Position numbers and translations under genes: made by a program | Source: Papaver somniferum | Taxonomy: Eukaryota; Streptophyta; Magnoliopsida; Ranunculales; Papaveraceae | DNA length: 64,000 nucleotides | NCBI RefSeq assembly: GCF_003573695.1 | Contig: NC_039367.1 | Coordinates: forward strand, 161,898,542 to 161,962,541 | Direction of reading: 5' to 3' | The notes under the pieces: generated by a model | Databases searched by the model: none | The model's input: the letters and a program-made list of their open reading frames with translations, nothing else | Told to the model about the DNA's origin: nothing | Part shown: positions 9,836 through 21,663 of the stretch, piece by piece | How positions within the stretch are numbered: the first letter of the stretch is position 1 | Layout of the letters: each line of letters opens with the position of its first letter

Positions 9836-12418
9836 ATGGCAACTTTGAAAGCTTTGTTGAACCCAACTAGGACTACTCGTCCTTCTTGTATCAGGTTAGC
9901 CGAAACTGAAGCAACTTATGAACTTAGGCCTAGGACCCTACAGATGCTCCCAATCTTTTTAGGGAAAGAAAATGAAAACCCATACTTCCATGTTAGGGAT
10001 TTTGAGGAAATTTGTAGTACCCTAAAGATTAGAGACCTTGATGATGATGCTTTGAAACTTATGTTATTTCCTTTTTCCCTGAAAGATAAAGCCAAATCGT
10101 GATAGTTTGGCTTCTGGTTCAATAGAAACATATGAACAACTTACATCTGTCTTTTTGAACAAGTTTTTCCCTAGGCACAAAACATCGTCTATTAGGACGC
10201 AAATCTGCACATTTTCTCAACAGGAGGGAGAATCGTTATATAGGTATTTGGAAAGGTTCAATGACTTCTTAGCCCAATGTCCTCATCATATTTTAGAAAA
10301 GGTTAGGCTAGTTCAAATCCTTTATGAGGGTTTAGATTATTCAACAACAACCATGGTTGAGTCTCTATGCACCGGTGGTTTTGAAAACCAAACTGTTGAT
10401 GCGGCGATGGAATTTTTGAATGAAATCGCCGAAAAGACCCAGCAATGGGAATATTGTAGGGAACCCAAGAGAACCATTCTTCTAGGTGGAGGAAACGTTA
10501 ATAGGGTAGAAGGAGGCTATGCATCAGATGCCAAAATTGCTGTTATAGCAAAAAGGTTAGAAGCTTTAGAATTGGGTCACACTAGTGGTAGAGTAGAGCC
10601 TTTTTGGGAATGCCAGAATAATAAAGAGCAAGCCAATGCTCTCTATAATAACACTAGGTTTTATAACCGTCAGAAGTTTGACCCATATTCAGAAACCTAT
10701 AATCCTGGTTGGAGAAACCATCCGAACCTTTCATGGTCTAAGGACCAAGGTCAGTTTAGTTATTCTAATGTTCCCCCAGGTTTTGGCTATACTAAGAATA
10801 CTTCAGGATCAACTCAGTTTCAGAATCAGTCTGATAAGAAAATCTTAAGTCTATAGGAAACTCTCACCTCGTTTATTCAAAATACTGAAAATATGCGTCA
10901 ATTGCTTTCACAAAGCATAGAAGCTAGTAATAGGATAGGACAAGAACATAGTCAGTCCATTTCTGAATTGAAAGACCAGGTTAGTATGATCAATGAGTCA
11001 CTAAGAGAAAAAGGTAAGTTCCCTAGTCAACCGATACCCAACCCTAGAGGAGTTAATGAAGTAGGTGCAAAACCATTTAATCAAGTGAATTCTGTCACAA
11101 CCCTTAGGAGTGGTAAAACGGTAGACAATAAGGTAGCCATGCCTAATAGTAGACATACTGTAGATCCACCTTCTAGTTCCCAAGATGATCCCCAGAAGGA
11201 GCCAATAACTGAACAAACCGATAAAATTTCTAGTGATGCCAATGTGGTTCCAGAAAGGTCTCATTTTGTACCCAAAGCCCATATCCACAGTTGTTAGCTC
11301 CAACAAAGAGAGAGTCGACTTTCAAAGAAATACTAGAGATATTTAAGCAGGTAAACACTAACATCCCTTTATTAGAAGAAATTAGGAAAATGCCTGCTTA
11401 TGCCAAGTTCCTTAAGGACCTTTGTACACGAAAGCGTAAGCTTAATGTCCATAAGAAAGCCTTTTTAGCTGGTCAGGTAAGTTCAATCCTTCTGAACCAA
11501 ACAACCCCTAAGTATAAAGACCCTGGATGCCCCACCATATCTTGTGTGATCGGTAATTATTCAGTAGATAAGGCATTGCTTGACTTAGGAGCTAGTGTGA
11601 ACTTACTCCCTTATCATGTATATAGCCAGCTAGGTCTTGGAAAGTTGAAACCGACTAAAATGACATTGCAATTAGCTGATAGGTATGTCAAAGTACCTCG
11701 TAGTGTCATAGAGGATATTCTGATTGAGGTTGATAAATTTATTTATCTAGTGGACTTCGTTGTTCTAGATACTCAGCCTGTTCAGGATCCTAGTGCTCAA
11801 ATACCGGTGATTTTAGGTTGCCCATTTTTAGCCACAGCTAACGCTGTCATCAACTGTAGGACCGGACTTATGAACATATACTTTGGTAATATGACCACTG
11901 AACTAAATGTCTTTAATGTTAATAGACAACCTTCCGATGATTTAGAAGAAGTGAATATGATTAGCACTTTAGTTCAGGATCTAACTCAGGATAATTGGGA
12001 CGAAACTTTATTTGGTGATTCCTTAGATGAACTTGATGAGGAAATTCTCTTAAGTCAGTTAGGTGACCAAACTTTTGAACTAGAAGAAGCTCTTGAGTAC
12101 TTTAAAGACTCTACGGACCCTGAGATTCAAGCCATAGTGCTAGGCCTTACGGAGAGTAGTGTTGACCCTAAGTTTGGGGGTAATGAACTAGAAGAAGCTC
12201 TTGAGTATTTTAAAGACTCTGAGGATCCAGAAATTCAAGCAATAGTTATAGGTTTGTCCGAGAATACTGACTACCCTAAGTTTGGGGGTAGTAATGGTCA
12301 ATTATCTCTATTAGAAGTACCTAACTTGGGATTCGAGCCTAGTGTGCCTGAGGTATTACTTGAGTCACTTCCGACTCCGCAACGGATCCTCCTGATATTT
12401 TCTAGGAGGAAATTCTAA
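9836..12418 (+). pseudogene. Gag-protease polyprotein of element A (broken)
   Basis: Gag begins MATLKALLNPTR and includes ENPYFHVRDFEEIC and GESLYRYLERFNDFLAQCPHH, a Retrotrans_gag-type core, then PYSETYNPGWRNHP. The protease has ALLDLGASVNLLPYHVY (DLGA active-site form, usual for the Athila lineage) and IPVILGCPFLA as flap and second half. Downstream is an acidic region with a tandemly duplicated module (ELEEALEYFKDS, starting at 12077 and 12185). Breaks: a frameshift with stops near 10100, a TAG at 10854-10856, a 1-nt frameshift near 11290 and a final frameshift near 12400. The N-terminal extension present in element B is missing. No zinc knuckle is seen. Confidence 0.85.
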
Positions 12419-12459
12419 AGACTTGTTGTTCGAATGAGTCAATTTGTCAAGACACTCAT

Positions 12460-12660
12460 ATGAAGCCCAAATGGGCACAACAGAAAAACCCAGTTGTCTT
12501 GCAGGAAACCTTGGATGAGGATGTGCTATGTCTGTTCATTTTTCTGATTTGGTGCAGTTGTCTGATAATTGTGGCAATTTTATTTGCTTCTGTTGACCCA
12601 CATTTGTTTCGACTATTGATATATGATTTGAAAGGTAATTATCCATTTTGTGGTATTTGA
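12460..12660 (+). pseudogene. Detached C-terminal tail of element A polyprotein (TM + DPHLFRL)
   Basis: Begins MKPKWAQQKNPVVLQET, then a hydrophobic segment of about 24 residues (LCLFIFLIWCSCLIIVAILF) and the motif DPHLFRLLIYDL. In element B the same segment is fused in frame to Gag-protease, so here it was separated by the frameshift near 12400. The hydrophobic segment should span a membrane. No similar protein is known to me, so its role is open. Confidence 0.7.
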
Positions 12661-12798
12661 CGTCTGGCTGAAGACTTTAAATTAAGCACTTTTTGGGAGG
12701 TAACCCAATCTCATGCAACATGGTAATATCTTTCCTTATCTCTTTTGCTTCAAATGGTAACAGTTTCTCCTTGTTCAGGCTTATAATTTAATCTTTAG

Positions 12799-12816
12799 AA
12801 CATTGAGGACAATGTT
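12799..12816 (+). promoter_or_regulatory. Conserved RNA hairpin, element A
   Basis: AACATTG-AGGA-CAATGTT, a 7-bp perfect stem with a 4-nt loop. It is followed within a few bases by TTTAAGTTTGGGGGTAT (12820-12836), a PPT-like tract 1.05 kb before the real one. The same pair occurs in elements B and C. Confidence 0.65.
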
Positions 12817-13257
12817 AGATTTAAGTTTGGGGGTATGGGAGAAACTTTTTAGTTGCAGTATGAATAAATAAACTCCATAACCTAGAAATTTATGTCAATT
12901 GAGGATTGCACTAACTAATCTAAGTGGATGGAAGCATTTTGATCGTAGGAGTTGAGGAACCAATCTGATTAGATGGAAACATCTAGAAGAGTCTATTCAT
13001 AAAAGCACAGAGCTCAGGTGTGTTATAAATATCATGATAGTTTCACCATATCTCGTTGAGTCCTTTTCACTTCTATTTTTATTTTATTTTGTTTTTAAAC
13101 CATGTTTCTCTAAGTGATAGGTGGGGCCCACGATTCAAGTTGTTACCAATGCTAGGGTGAATTAGAGTGATTGAGTTACAAAAAAAGAAAGAAAAAAAAG
13201 ACCAGACCAATTAGACCAAAAAAAAAAAGGAGAAAAAAAGAAAGTGAATGAAGTCGA

Positions 13258-13345
13258 CCACTGATACCCTTGTATATGCCAGTTGTGTTGAACTAGAATT
13301 AGGATTATCGATCACTGGTTCCCTTGTATATGCCAGTTGTGTTGA
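13258..13345 (+). repeat. Direct repeat in 3' UTR of element A
   Basis: Two copies of a roughly 30-bp word, CACTG(A/G)T(A/T)CCCTTGTATATGCCAGTTG, about 57 bp apart. Element B has the same pair at about 31945 and 31998. The copies can fold as CACTGG...CCAGT(G/T). Confidence 0.6.
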
Positions 13346-13875
13346 TATTAGTCAGACTAGTATCTCAATCCATTATGATAGATTCATTTTGGCGGAGGCC
13401 TTCAGACAGATATGGGAAACGCCGTTCACTTAGTAAACATCAAAACCATCTATGTTTTTCTATATCCATCTTCTTGATCTATCCATGTGATTAGTTTTGA
13501 CTCCGGATATTGATGTCCATAGTGCGACTATCTGAGTAGAGCTCTGTCACTTTATATGAATTTTAGTATGCTTGAGTGCAAACTCGTGTACAACAATTGG
13601 AATTTCGCATCAGGGTACTTCCTCCCGTAGTCAATAAGTATGCCAACCAAGGAGATTCTTTAGTTCCTTCCAAGGTTATGCCTAGATAGCTAGGGTCTGG
13701 AGTGTAAAGGTTTTGTGGGTATATATCTTGTAAGACCTCCGGAGACAACACTCCGCCAGTAGGGACAATTAGGGGTTTAAAGGCTTATTGCATACGCTAA
13801 ATGCAATCGACGATGCCTGCGACAGTGAGTTAGGATTTTCTTTCTATTTCAGTTTTGCTCGAGGACTAGCAAATA

Positions 13876-13892
13876 ATAAGTTTGGGGGTATT
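13876..13892 (+). other. Polypurine tract, element A
   Basis: AATAAGTTTGGGGGTATT directly abuts the 3' LTR. It is preceded by TTGCTCGAGGACTAGCAA, whose ends can pair. Confidence 0.75.
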
Positions 13893-15342
13893 TGATAGAC
13901 ACATTTTTGTGTCTAATTTGTCTCCATTCTATATATTGATAGTTCTCATTCTTGTATTTATTTTGGTATTTTATCTCTTTGTAGGTGTTTTTGGAGAAAT
14001 AAGCTTTTGCGGCGAAATTGGCTCAAAACGTGGCATTTGAACCTCCGTAGCAGACGTACCAGTGACATCCCAGAAATACCCCGAAGGAACCCCGAGAAAA
14101 GTGTTGAAAACATCCCAGAAAAATTACTAAACGCACCCAAGGGACAAGTGTTATACGGACTCCAGAAGCGAATAAGGGGTAACCTTTCCCCTTCACGTTC
14201 AAAAACTGAAATTGGCGCGAAAAAAATGGCAGCAACGAGTGAAACTCGGTTCGAATTTATCTGCTGTTTTAGAGAGATTCAATCGCTGGAATTTGTTGGG
14301 ATGGACGAATGGATTGAATTGGGCTAGAAATCGATTTGGAGCAAAACAGGGAAAGTGTTTATACACGGGACCCTATTGAGATTATTTTTAGAAGTTCTAG
14401 AGAGACTAAAGACCTAAAAATCTTTCCAAAGATACATATCTATCTAAGGAAGAGTTTGAGACAATCGGGAAAGCTCAGAAACGCGTGGAACAATTTAGAG
14501 AAAAGATTATTGCCGTAACTTCCAAGAAAAGAAAAGAAGAGATTTCGAGAAGATTTTGGAGAGATTTAATCGGCCTTTTTGATATAAATAGATTGGTTGG
14601 GTCATATAGAAGGGGAGTCGAAAGTTTGGGAACCTTAGGAGAGCCATAGAAGAAGAAATCAGAGTTTGATCAAAATATTTTTCTGTTGCTGCTGCTGCTG
14701 AAGAACACGAGGAACAAACCCTCATTGACAGTCGTTCTTCAACAGTGACAACGACCAGCGGCTGACGGTCTTAAAACAACAGCGTAGCAGCACTTTTAAT
14801 TTGTCGTTCTTCTGTGACCCTTTCTGGCAGTCTTAAACTCACTGCTTTAGCACTATTTCATCTTTTAATCAACTTTTGGGCTATAAACATGTATTTTGAG
14901 CAATTGGTTAATATGAGGAGATAAACCCAAACACTGGGATGACGGAGGAATCCCTATTTCACGCATGTGGTAATTCTAATAATTCTTTTATGACTATCAT
15001 TGATTTATGATTTTTATTGAATGGGTGTGATTTCGTTTGATGGTGTATGCTTGGTCTATGTATTTTTGATACATCATGATTTTGATTTACAATCATTGAT
15101 TTTCAAAAATCTACTTTTTGGAAAAGAATAAGAGTCCATATTTTAAATATTTGATCTATAATTGATTTGAATTATTATTTGAATCACAAGAATGGAATTT
15201 GGTGGAATCCTGAGTCTCAGTCTCTCTCGACATTGTGACAAACCTTTTGTATATATATTTTCTATTTTTATTTTAAGTATAGAACCCAATCTTATCGAGT
15301 CCGAGTTGAACGAACTTCACTACCACTTTCAAAACTACGTCA
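13893..15342 (+). repeat. 3' LTR of element A
   Basis: 1450 bp, ends ACTACGTCA. It lacks a segment of about 35 bp present near 7670 of the 5' LTR and carries many point differences. Confidence 0.88.
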
Positions 15343-15540
15343 TATGATGGAAGCTGCAAAGGATGAAACCAGAGCGGATGACTTTGTCAAGTTTTTCGTA
15401 ATTTTTCTTTTAGTTTTGGTATTTGTCCCCAAAAAATGTGGGCAAACTCTGGAAGCAAAGTATAATTAGGTCATACTCTGGCAGTAAAGTATAATTAGGT
15501 CAAATGTGGGCAAACTCTGGCAGCAAAGTATAATTAGGTA
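15343..15540 (+). other. Resumed gene flank, then a repeat junction
   Basis: After the TSD the DNA reads as a plausible exon continuation (EAAKDETRADDFVKFF) up to about 15402, with a possible donor TTC|GTAATT. From 15434, GGGCAAACTCTGG and ACTCTGGCAGCAAAGTATAA units recur at 15446, 15475 and 15514. They stop exactly where Tat reverse-transcriptase sequence starts. Confidence 0.5.
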
Positions 15541-17153
15541 TGGTGCCACTTATCAAAGATTGGTAGAGCACATGTTTGAGGATAAAATTCACAACACCAT
15601 CGAAGTCTACGTGGATGATATGCTAGTAAAGATCAAGGTGGCATCCAACCATATTGATGACCTTCGGGAGATCTTTCAAACTATGAGAAAATATAAGATG
15701 CGAGTGAACCCGGCTAAGTGCACCTTCTGGGTTACATCGGGTAAATTCCTGGGATACATAATCACTGATAAAGGTATAGAAGACGACACCGATAAAGTAA
15801 GGGTTGTCTTGGAAATTCCATCTCCGGTAACAATAAAAGATGTGCAGCGATTAGATAGGAACTTGGAAGTGTTAGGACGATTCCTTTCACGATCGTCGGA
15901 CAAATGTAAATATTTCTTTGGGACGCTAAGAAAAGAAGAAAATTTCAAGTGGAGCGAGGAGTGTGAGGAAACATTCCAAAAGATTAAGCAACGTCTCGCG
16001 AGTCTGCCTGTATTACAAAGACCCGAGCCCGATGAAGTGCTTACCCTATATCTTGGGGCGACTGGTTATGCCATAAGCGCAGTTTTAGTCAAAAACGTTA
16101 GAGGAGAAGAAAAACTTGTGTACTTCATAAGAAAGACCATGAACCCTGCAGAGAGGAACTACACCGGAATTGAACAACTGATACTAGCTTTGGTATTTGC
16201 AACACAAAAGGTACGCACGTATTTGCAAACTCACAAGATCCGAGTACTTATAAAATCTTCTATAGAGTCAGTACTCGACAACGCAGCAATGTCGGGGGGA
16301 ATTTCTAAATGGAGTGCTCAAATTAAACAATTCGATATCTTCTACGAGATGATAACAACAGTAAAAGCGTAAGAAGTGGCCGACTTCTTGGCAGATTTTC
16401 CTCTAGACGATGAAGAGGAAATTGAGGATATCCCGGGTATGAAAGAAGATCGAGAAGATCCATCCGACCTACTTGAAACATGTAGCTCGACACGGTGGGA
16501 ATTATTCGTAGATGGGTTGTCCAACAAAGATGGGTCGGGCCTAGGGCTAGTCTTCACTACACCAAAGAGGAATAAGATGGTTCACTCATTCAGGCTTGAG
16601 TTTAAGGCGACAAACAATGTCACTGAATATGAGGTTGTAATACATTCATTGTGGATAATAGTAGAAATGGGGATCCAAGATGTGAGATTAACTAGCGACT
16701 CTCAGCTAGTCATTAGGCAGATCAGCGAGCAGTACGCTATACACGACCCAGTATTACAGAAGTATTGGGAGCTCGTCCAATTTTATATCGGCTAAATACC
16801 AAACATCAAGTTCCGACACATCAGCAGAAAAGATAATCGACATTCGGACACACTGGCATACATCGCCCTAATGCTAACAGACTCGAGTATTGAAGGCATC
16901 AGAATCATGAGGATCTTGATGCCATCTGTACCTGAGACAGTGGACACTAAAGCATGTGAAGATGTAACCAGGGCCGATAAGTATGAAGCTGGCGATTGGT
17001 GCAAACCTAACCACCAATATCTGGAGACGGGAGAATTACCCAAGGGACGACCCGAGATAAAAACAAAATCAAAAGAAAAGCAGTGGAATACGAATTACGA
17101 GACGGTATCCTATATAGAAAATCCTACCTGGGGACGCTATTGAGGTGTTTAAG
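15540..17153 (+). pseudogene. Tat pol fragment: RT C-terminus, RNase H, archaeal-type RNase H
   Basis: Starts at GATYQRLV. The RT active site is seen as VYVDDMLVK, followed by NPAKCTFWV and KFLGYIIT. RT-RNase H follows (LTLYLGATGYAISAVLV; NYTGIEQLILAL). After ADFLADFP comes a second RNase H: ELFVDGLSNKDGSG, EYEVVIHSLWI and LTSDSQLVIRQI, with the acidic residues in place. In-frame TAA stops occur at 16370-16372 and 16793-16795, and a frameshift near 17100 precedes SYLGTLLRCLS. Enzymatically dead as it stands. Confidence 0.85.
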
Positions 17154-18895
17154 TGGTGTTAAAACGAAAGCGCACACAAAACCTACAAGTATATAGGGCC
17201 AAGTTATAGTAAAGGGATGAGTAAGGGGAAGTCCACAGGGATGTGGTGTGTAGTGATGGTAGTTAAGCTACGAACCAAGGCAAGTAGCCAAGAGCAAGGG
17301 AGATAAATTGTAACTAAATGCAACTTATCATGAAACTAAGAGTTCAAACTAAAACAGGAAGTAAGCAATGCATGGTGATTTCAAGCACAACAGTGCAAGG
17401 CAGAGGAGGACAGTGCACTATAACTAGTGCACAGCAAGGTTTAAGTTGCACAATTTAAGCAAAAAAGTGAAGAAAAAAGTAGCTGGGCAATAAGAAAAAA
17501 CAGCGAATTTCAAGTGACAGTGAAGTGAGTTTGTGGACTAAACTAAGGTTCTGAATCCACCTAGTGACCTAGCCAGATAGTGTAGTTCTAGGTTAAATCC
17601 CTATCCCTAATGGAGCTAGGTGAAGGTTCAAGCCTTCCTATGTTCCAGGGCATACATAGATGGAATGGAAGAATAATAAGCTAGTTCAACTGTTTTACTC
17701 CTAGCATTGACTGTCTTTTAACAGCACAATCAATCACAAGCAAAGTTGGACACTAATTTCCTCCATTTCTCAATCAGTTCAACTTACATGAGTTATAACC
17801 TAACATTCCACCACCTAACTGTGTACTAAGGTTTCATCTAAACCTTAGCTAATGTAACTTAGCTCATAACTAACATGTTACTAATATCATACATCTTAAA
17901 AGGTAATTGACACATAACTTCAAATTTTTACTGAACTCAAATAACTGAATTTGAAATTGGAAATAAAATTACTACAATGTTCACTGGCTAGTCCAGAGAT
18001 GATTCTAACATTCACCCTTCATCTCTATTTATACCCAAAACATTCAATTAGGGTTTACAAGCATTTTCCCCAAATTTGATAAAATAAGCCCCTCTGCAAT
18101 TGAGCGCTGACCCATGCTTCCACTTGCTCCTGTCAACTCGAACAACGCTCCAATTTGGTCTTATCTCCACTGTAACTGAACTCTAGCTCTGCCTTTCTTG
18201 TTTGTAGCATTTAGGGTTGATGTGTTTCTGTGATGGTCGGGGAAGAAGGTGGTGATGGAGCTCGAGGTCTGGTAATGTCGGGGCATGGTGGTGAAGGAGT
18301 TGCAGGTGATGGAAGAGAGGAAGTTTGGGGAAGAGAAAAAGAGGTCGAAAGTTTGGGGAGAAGGGAGTGTTTGGCTTGAGGTCGATGGGTTTGGAAGTTA
18401 GGGTGTTGAGCGGGTGTGGCAAGGGGTGATGATTTGCGAGGAAACACGTCGGATGTGAAGATGGTAGGTGGATCCAACGGTGAGATGGGAAGATATTGGA
18501 GCGACCGTAGGATGAGGAAATGCAGCAAAAAGGACGGCTCAAGATTGAGATGGGCGCTGCGATGTGAAGCGAGGACTTAGGAGTTTGATGTGCGATAATG
18601 GAGCGACCGTAGGATGCTGAAATGCTTCGATCTGACGGCTGAGAACCGAGGCGGGCTTGGGTTGATATATTTGCGTAATTCCTCCCGGCCTTTCACTACT
18701 TTTCTTCTCTTTTCCGCTTCGCAATTCATCCAACTTTATTTATTACCTAAAAATGCAAAATTAATTAATAAAAATATTTAATCTTGAAAACAAGGAAAAT
18801 ACAGAATATGGGGTAAAATGTAGAATTTAATGCACAAAGGATGAGTTAAATGCCAATAAAAATATATTGAAATATGCACTTTTTAGCACTCATCA
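17154..18895 (-). mobile_element. Solo LTR (gypsy-type) inserted in Tat pol
   Basis: 1742 bp with TG...CA ends: on the minus strand it begins TGATGAGTGCTAAAAAGTGC and ends in ACACCA. The TSD TTAAG is perfect (17149-17153 and 18896-18900), and the pol frame resumes across it. A minus-strand TATA box (TATAAATAGAGAT) lies at about 18024-18036. No internal region remains, so LTR-LTR recombination probably removed it. The Pro/Leu/His-rich minus-strand frames at 18183-18733 are not convincing genes. Confidence 0.85.
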
Positions 18896-19268
18896 TTAAG
18901 CAAAGAAGAAGGGCACTCGATCTTGAATGAGATATATTATGGCGCCGCGGGCAACCACAGCTCGGGACGAAGTCTAGCAACCCGAGCCAAGACCATGGGA
19001 TACTTTTGTCCCTACATGAACGAAGACGCAAAATATATGGCGTTAATTTGCGACGAGTGCCAAAAGTTTGGCAAGAAGATACAAGCACCTACAGTGACCT
19101 TAAACTCAGTAATTGTCCCGTGGCCTTTCGCCAAATGGGGGATCGATATCGTGGGACCATTACATGTTGGGTCGGGTCAGAGAAATTATTTGATTGTGGC
19201 TACTGATCACCAAGTGGGTGCAAGCTGCACCACTGAGGAACATTCGGGAAAAGGATGTGTTTCGTTTC
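18896..19268 (+). pseudogene. Tat integrase, N-terminal half
   Basis: Encodes SKEEGHSILNEIYYGAAGNH and CDECQKFGKK, the HHCC zinc-binding region, with the expected first His replaced by Tyr (codon TAT near 18935). WGIDIVGPL gives the first catalytic Asp. A short deletion after VATDH shifts the frame; KWVQAAPLRNIREKDVF continues in the new one up to the break at 19268. The rest of the domain lies 21 kb away at 40356. Confidence 0.82.
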
Positions 19269-21663
19269 TGAAAAAGAGGGGGTCTAACAATACCACCCAA
19301 TATTTCGCTTAACAATCTGTATGGACTAACTCCAAAATACTTTGCTAGAGAATCAACTAGACAGTCAGACTCAATCTAAACAAACGTATCTCAAGGAGTT
19401 AATATCTCTCTCTTGATTTGATTTTTACTCAAGCTAAAAACAATAGCGAGTCTTTATCAAATACAAGGAATAACTTGGATGGTACCAAAGACCAATGTCC
19501 AAGGATCAATCAATATCAACCAAAAACCAAAGGTTGGATTTCGAATTGATGATCACGAACGCACAACCTGTATTATTTTTATTATATAAAATATAATGCG
19601 GAAAAGAAATAACACAGACACCAGAAGTTTTGTTAACGAGGAAACCGAAAATGCAGAAAAACCCCGAGACCTAGTTCAGATTGAATACACATTGTATTAA
19701 GCCACTACAGACACTAGCCTACTCCAAGCTAACTTCAGACTGGACTATAGTTGAACCCCTATCAATCTCCCACTGATACAAGGTACATTTGTACTCCTAC
19801 GCTTCTGATCCCAGCAGGATACTGCGCACTTGATTCCCTTAGCTGATCTCACCCACAACCAAGAGTTGTTGTAACCCAAAATCACAGACTTGATAATAAA
19901 CAGATCTGTCTCATACAGAAAAGTTTATCAAAGGATAAATCTGTCTCCCACAGATAAACCCCAGGTTTTGTTCCGTCTTAAGATATAAAATCAAGGTGAA
20001 CAGGAACCAATTCATAATCCGGTCTTATATTCCCGAAGAACATCCTAGATTAATCAATCACCTCTCTACAATCCTTCCTGAATACACAAGTGGATTGTCG
20101 AGGAATCACAAACAGTGAGACGAAGATGTTTGTGACTTCTTTATCTTGCCTATCGGAGAACTCTCACGATCTCAAGCCAATCAATCGATTGTACTCGTAC
20201 GATAGAATATGCAAGAAAATATCACACAACTACGATAAAAGTAGTATCGGCCTGGCTTCAAAATCCCGATGAAGTCTTTAAGTCGTTAACCTGATTTTAG
20301 AGAAGAAAATCAAAGGTTAACGGAGATCGACTCTAGAGAGTGCACTAGTAGCACACAAACGTGTGGGTATTAGGTTTGCTCAATGCTAGATGTCTCCTTT
20401 ATATAGCCTTTAAATCAGGGTTTTTCCTTAGGTACCAAGAAATCCTTATTCACCGTTAGATGAAAACCTGATTTAGATTCAAGCTAATATTTCTCAACCG
20501 TTAGATCGAAAACTTAGCTTGTCACACACACTTGGGTAAACGTTTACTGGGTTCGTGAAAATCATGCCCAAACGTGTACTTTCATGTTGGTTTAACATAG
20601 TAACCCAAAAGGTCAATCATATGAGCATTTCATATTAACCTTGTTCTTCTTCACTATAACTAGTTCAATTGACTCAAATGAACTAGTTAGAGAGTTGTTC
20701 AATTGATATGAGATCTTATGTAACTACACAAGACACAATTGAAACAAAGATGATTCGATTCGATTGAATCGTCTCATGAACATTATAGCCACAGTTTGCA
20801 TAAAGCATTCCTTAGTAATTTAATGTTTCTTGTTCAGAGCACATCTTTAGATCATAACCTCTTAAGTTCACAAACAAGTTCGCGGACTTAAGTTAATCGG
20901 TTGAGTTTTTCAAACTCAGCACAAATTCTCGGTTCGAGAACTTCCGCCAGTTCGTGGACTGAGTTCGCGGACTAAGCACACAAACGAGTTTTGGAAAATC
21001 CAGCAGAAATTCTCGGTCGAGAACTTCCGACAGTTCGCGGACTTGGCAAGCCAATTCCACAATCCTCCCGATTTCTCTTGATCAACAAAGTTCGAAAACG
21101 TCGGTTTAAGGAATACATGGGTATGTAATCTAAAATCTCATTTCAATCATTGAGACATCCTCAAAGGACGCTATGTAGCCGTTATTCACAGACCGATTCA
21201 CGTCAGAGCAATTCTCAAAGTGATTGAAACTTTCATGACTTTCGTCACTAGGTGAAGATAAACCTGATTAAAGCGAAACGCTTTACCAACACACGATTTC
21301 GAGATAAAAGATAACCAATGAATGCTCAGCTCTAAATGTCAAGTGTGTATGATCTAGTCTATATATCATACGACTTTTGTCTCATAAGAAGTAGGAGATA
21401 GAATAGATAGACTTTTGAGTGATAGATAAGTTCAAGTCTCCACATACCTTTTTGTTGATGAAGTTCCACGGTTCCTTGTATAGATCTTCGTCGTTGTATG
21501 ATGAATCGCCATGAAGTGCTTGAGCTTACCTACACTTTTCCTATCCTAGTCCGGGAGTTAGCTATGTAGGCTAGAAATCAAGACTCATAGTTTTGATCAC
21601 TAACATTGACAAACATGCTTGAGATAGAGACGCATGTGAGGTTGACCGAGCTATGCTCTAACA
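19269..21663 (-). repeat. 3' LTR of SIRE-like copia (left copy)
   Basis: 2395 bp. Minus-strand start TGTTAGAGCATAGCTCGG; plus-strand right end GCTCTAACA. A minus-strand TATA box (CTATATAAAGG) lies near 20397-20408. Repeated AGTTCGCGGACT words, and a roughly 80-bp tandem duplication with TTCTCGGTTCGAGAACTTCC, lie at 20877-21050. Confidence 0.85.

Larger units (their letters stand above)
7257..15342 (+). mobile_element. Element A: Athila-like LTR element with gag-protease but no pol
   Basis: Two direct LTRs begin TGATAGACA and end TCA. The flanks are TATGC (7252-7256) and TATGA (15343-15347), a 5-bp TSD with one mismatch. The interior runs PBS, long leader, Gag, aspartic protease, acidic module, membrane segment, 3' UTR, PPT. 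No reverse transcriptase, RNase H or integrase motif occurs between 8750 and 13892, so the element is non-autonomous. Its LTRs differ at many sites and by an indel of about 35 bp, and its ORF has several frameshifts and stops, so it is older than element B. Confidence 0.9.

Noticed and set aside
18183..18733. Overlapping minus-strand frames rich in Pro, Leu, His and Ser inside 17154-18895
   Set aside because: They overlap in two frames, have low-complexity composition and sit wholly in a solo LTR with defined ends; no motif supports a gene.
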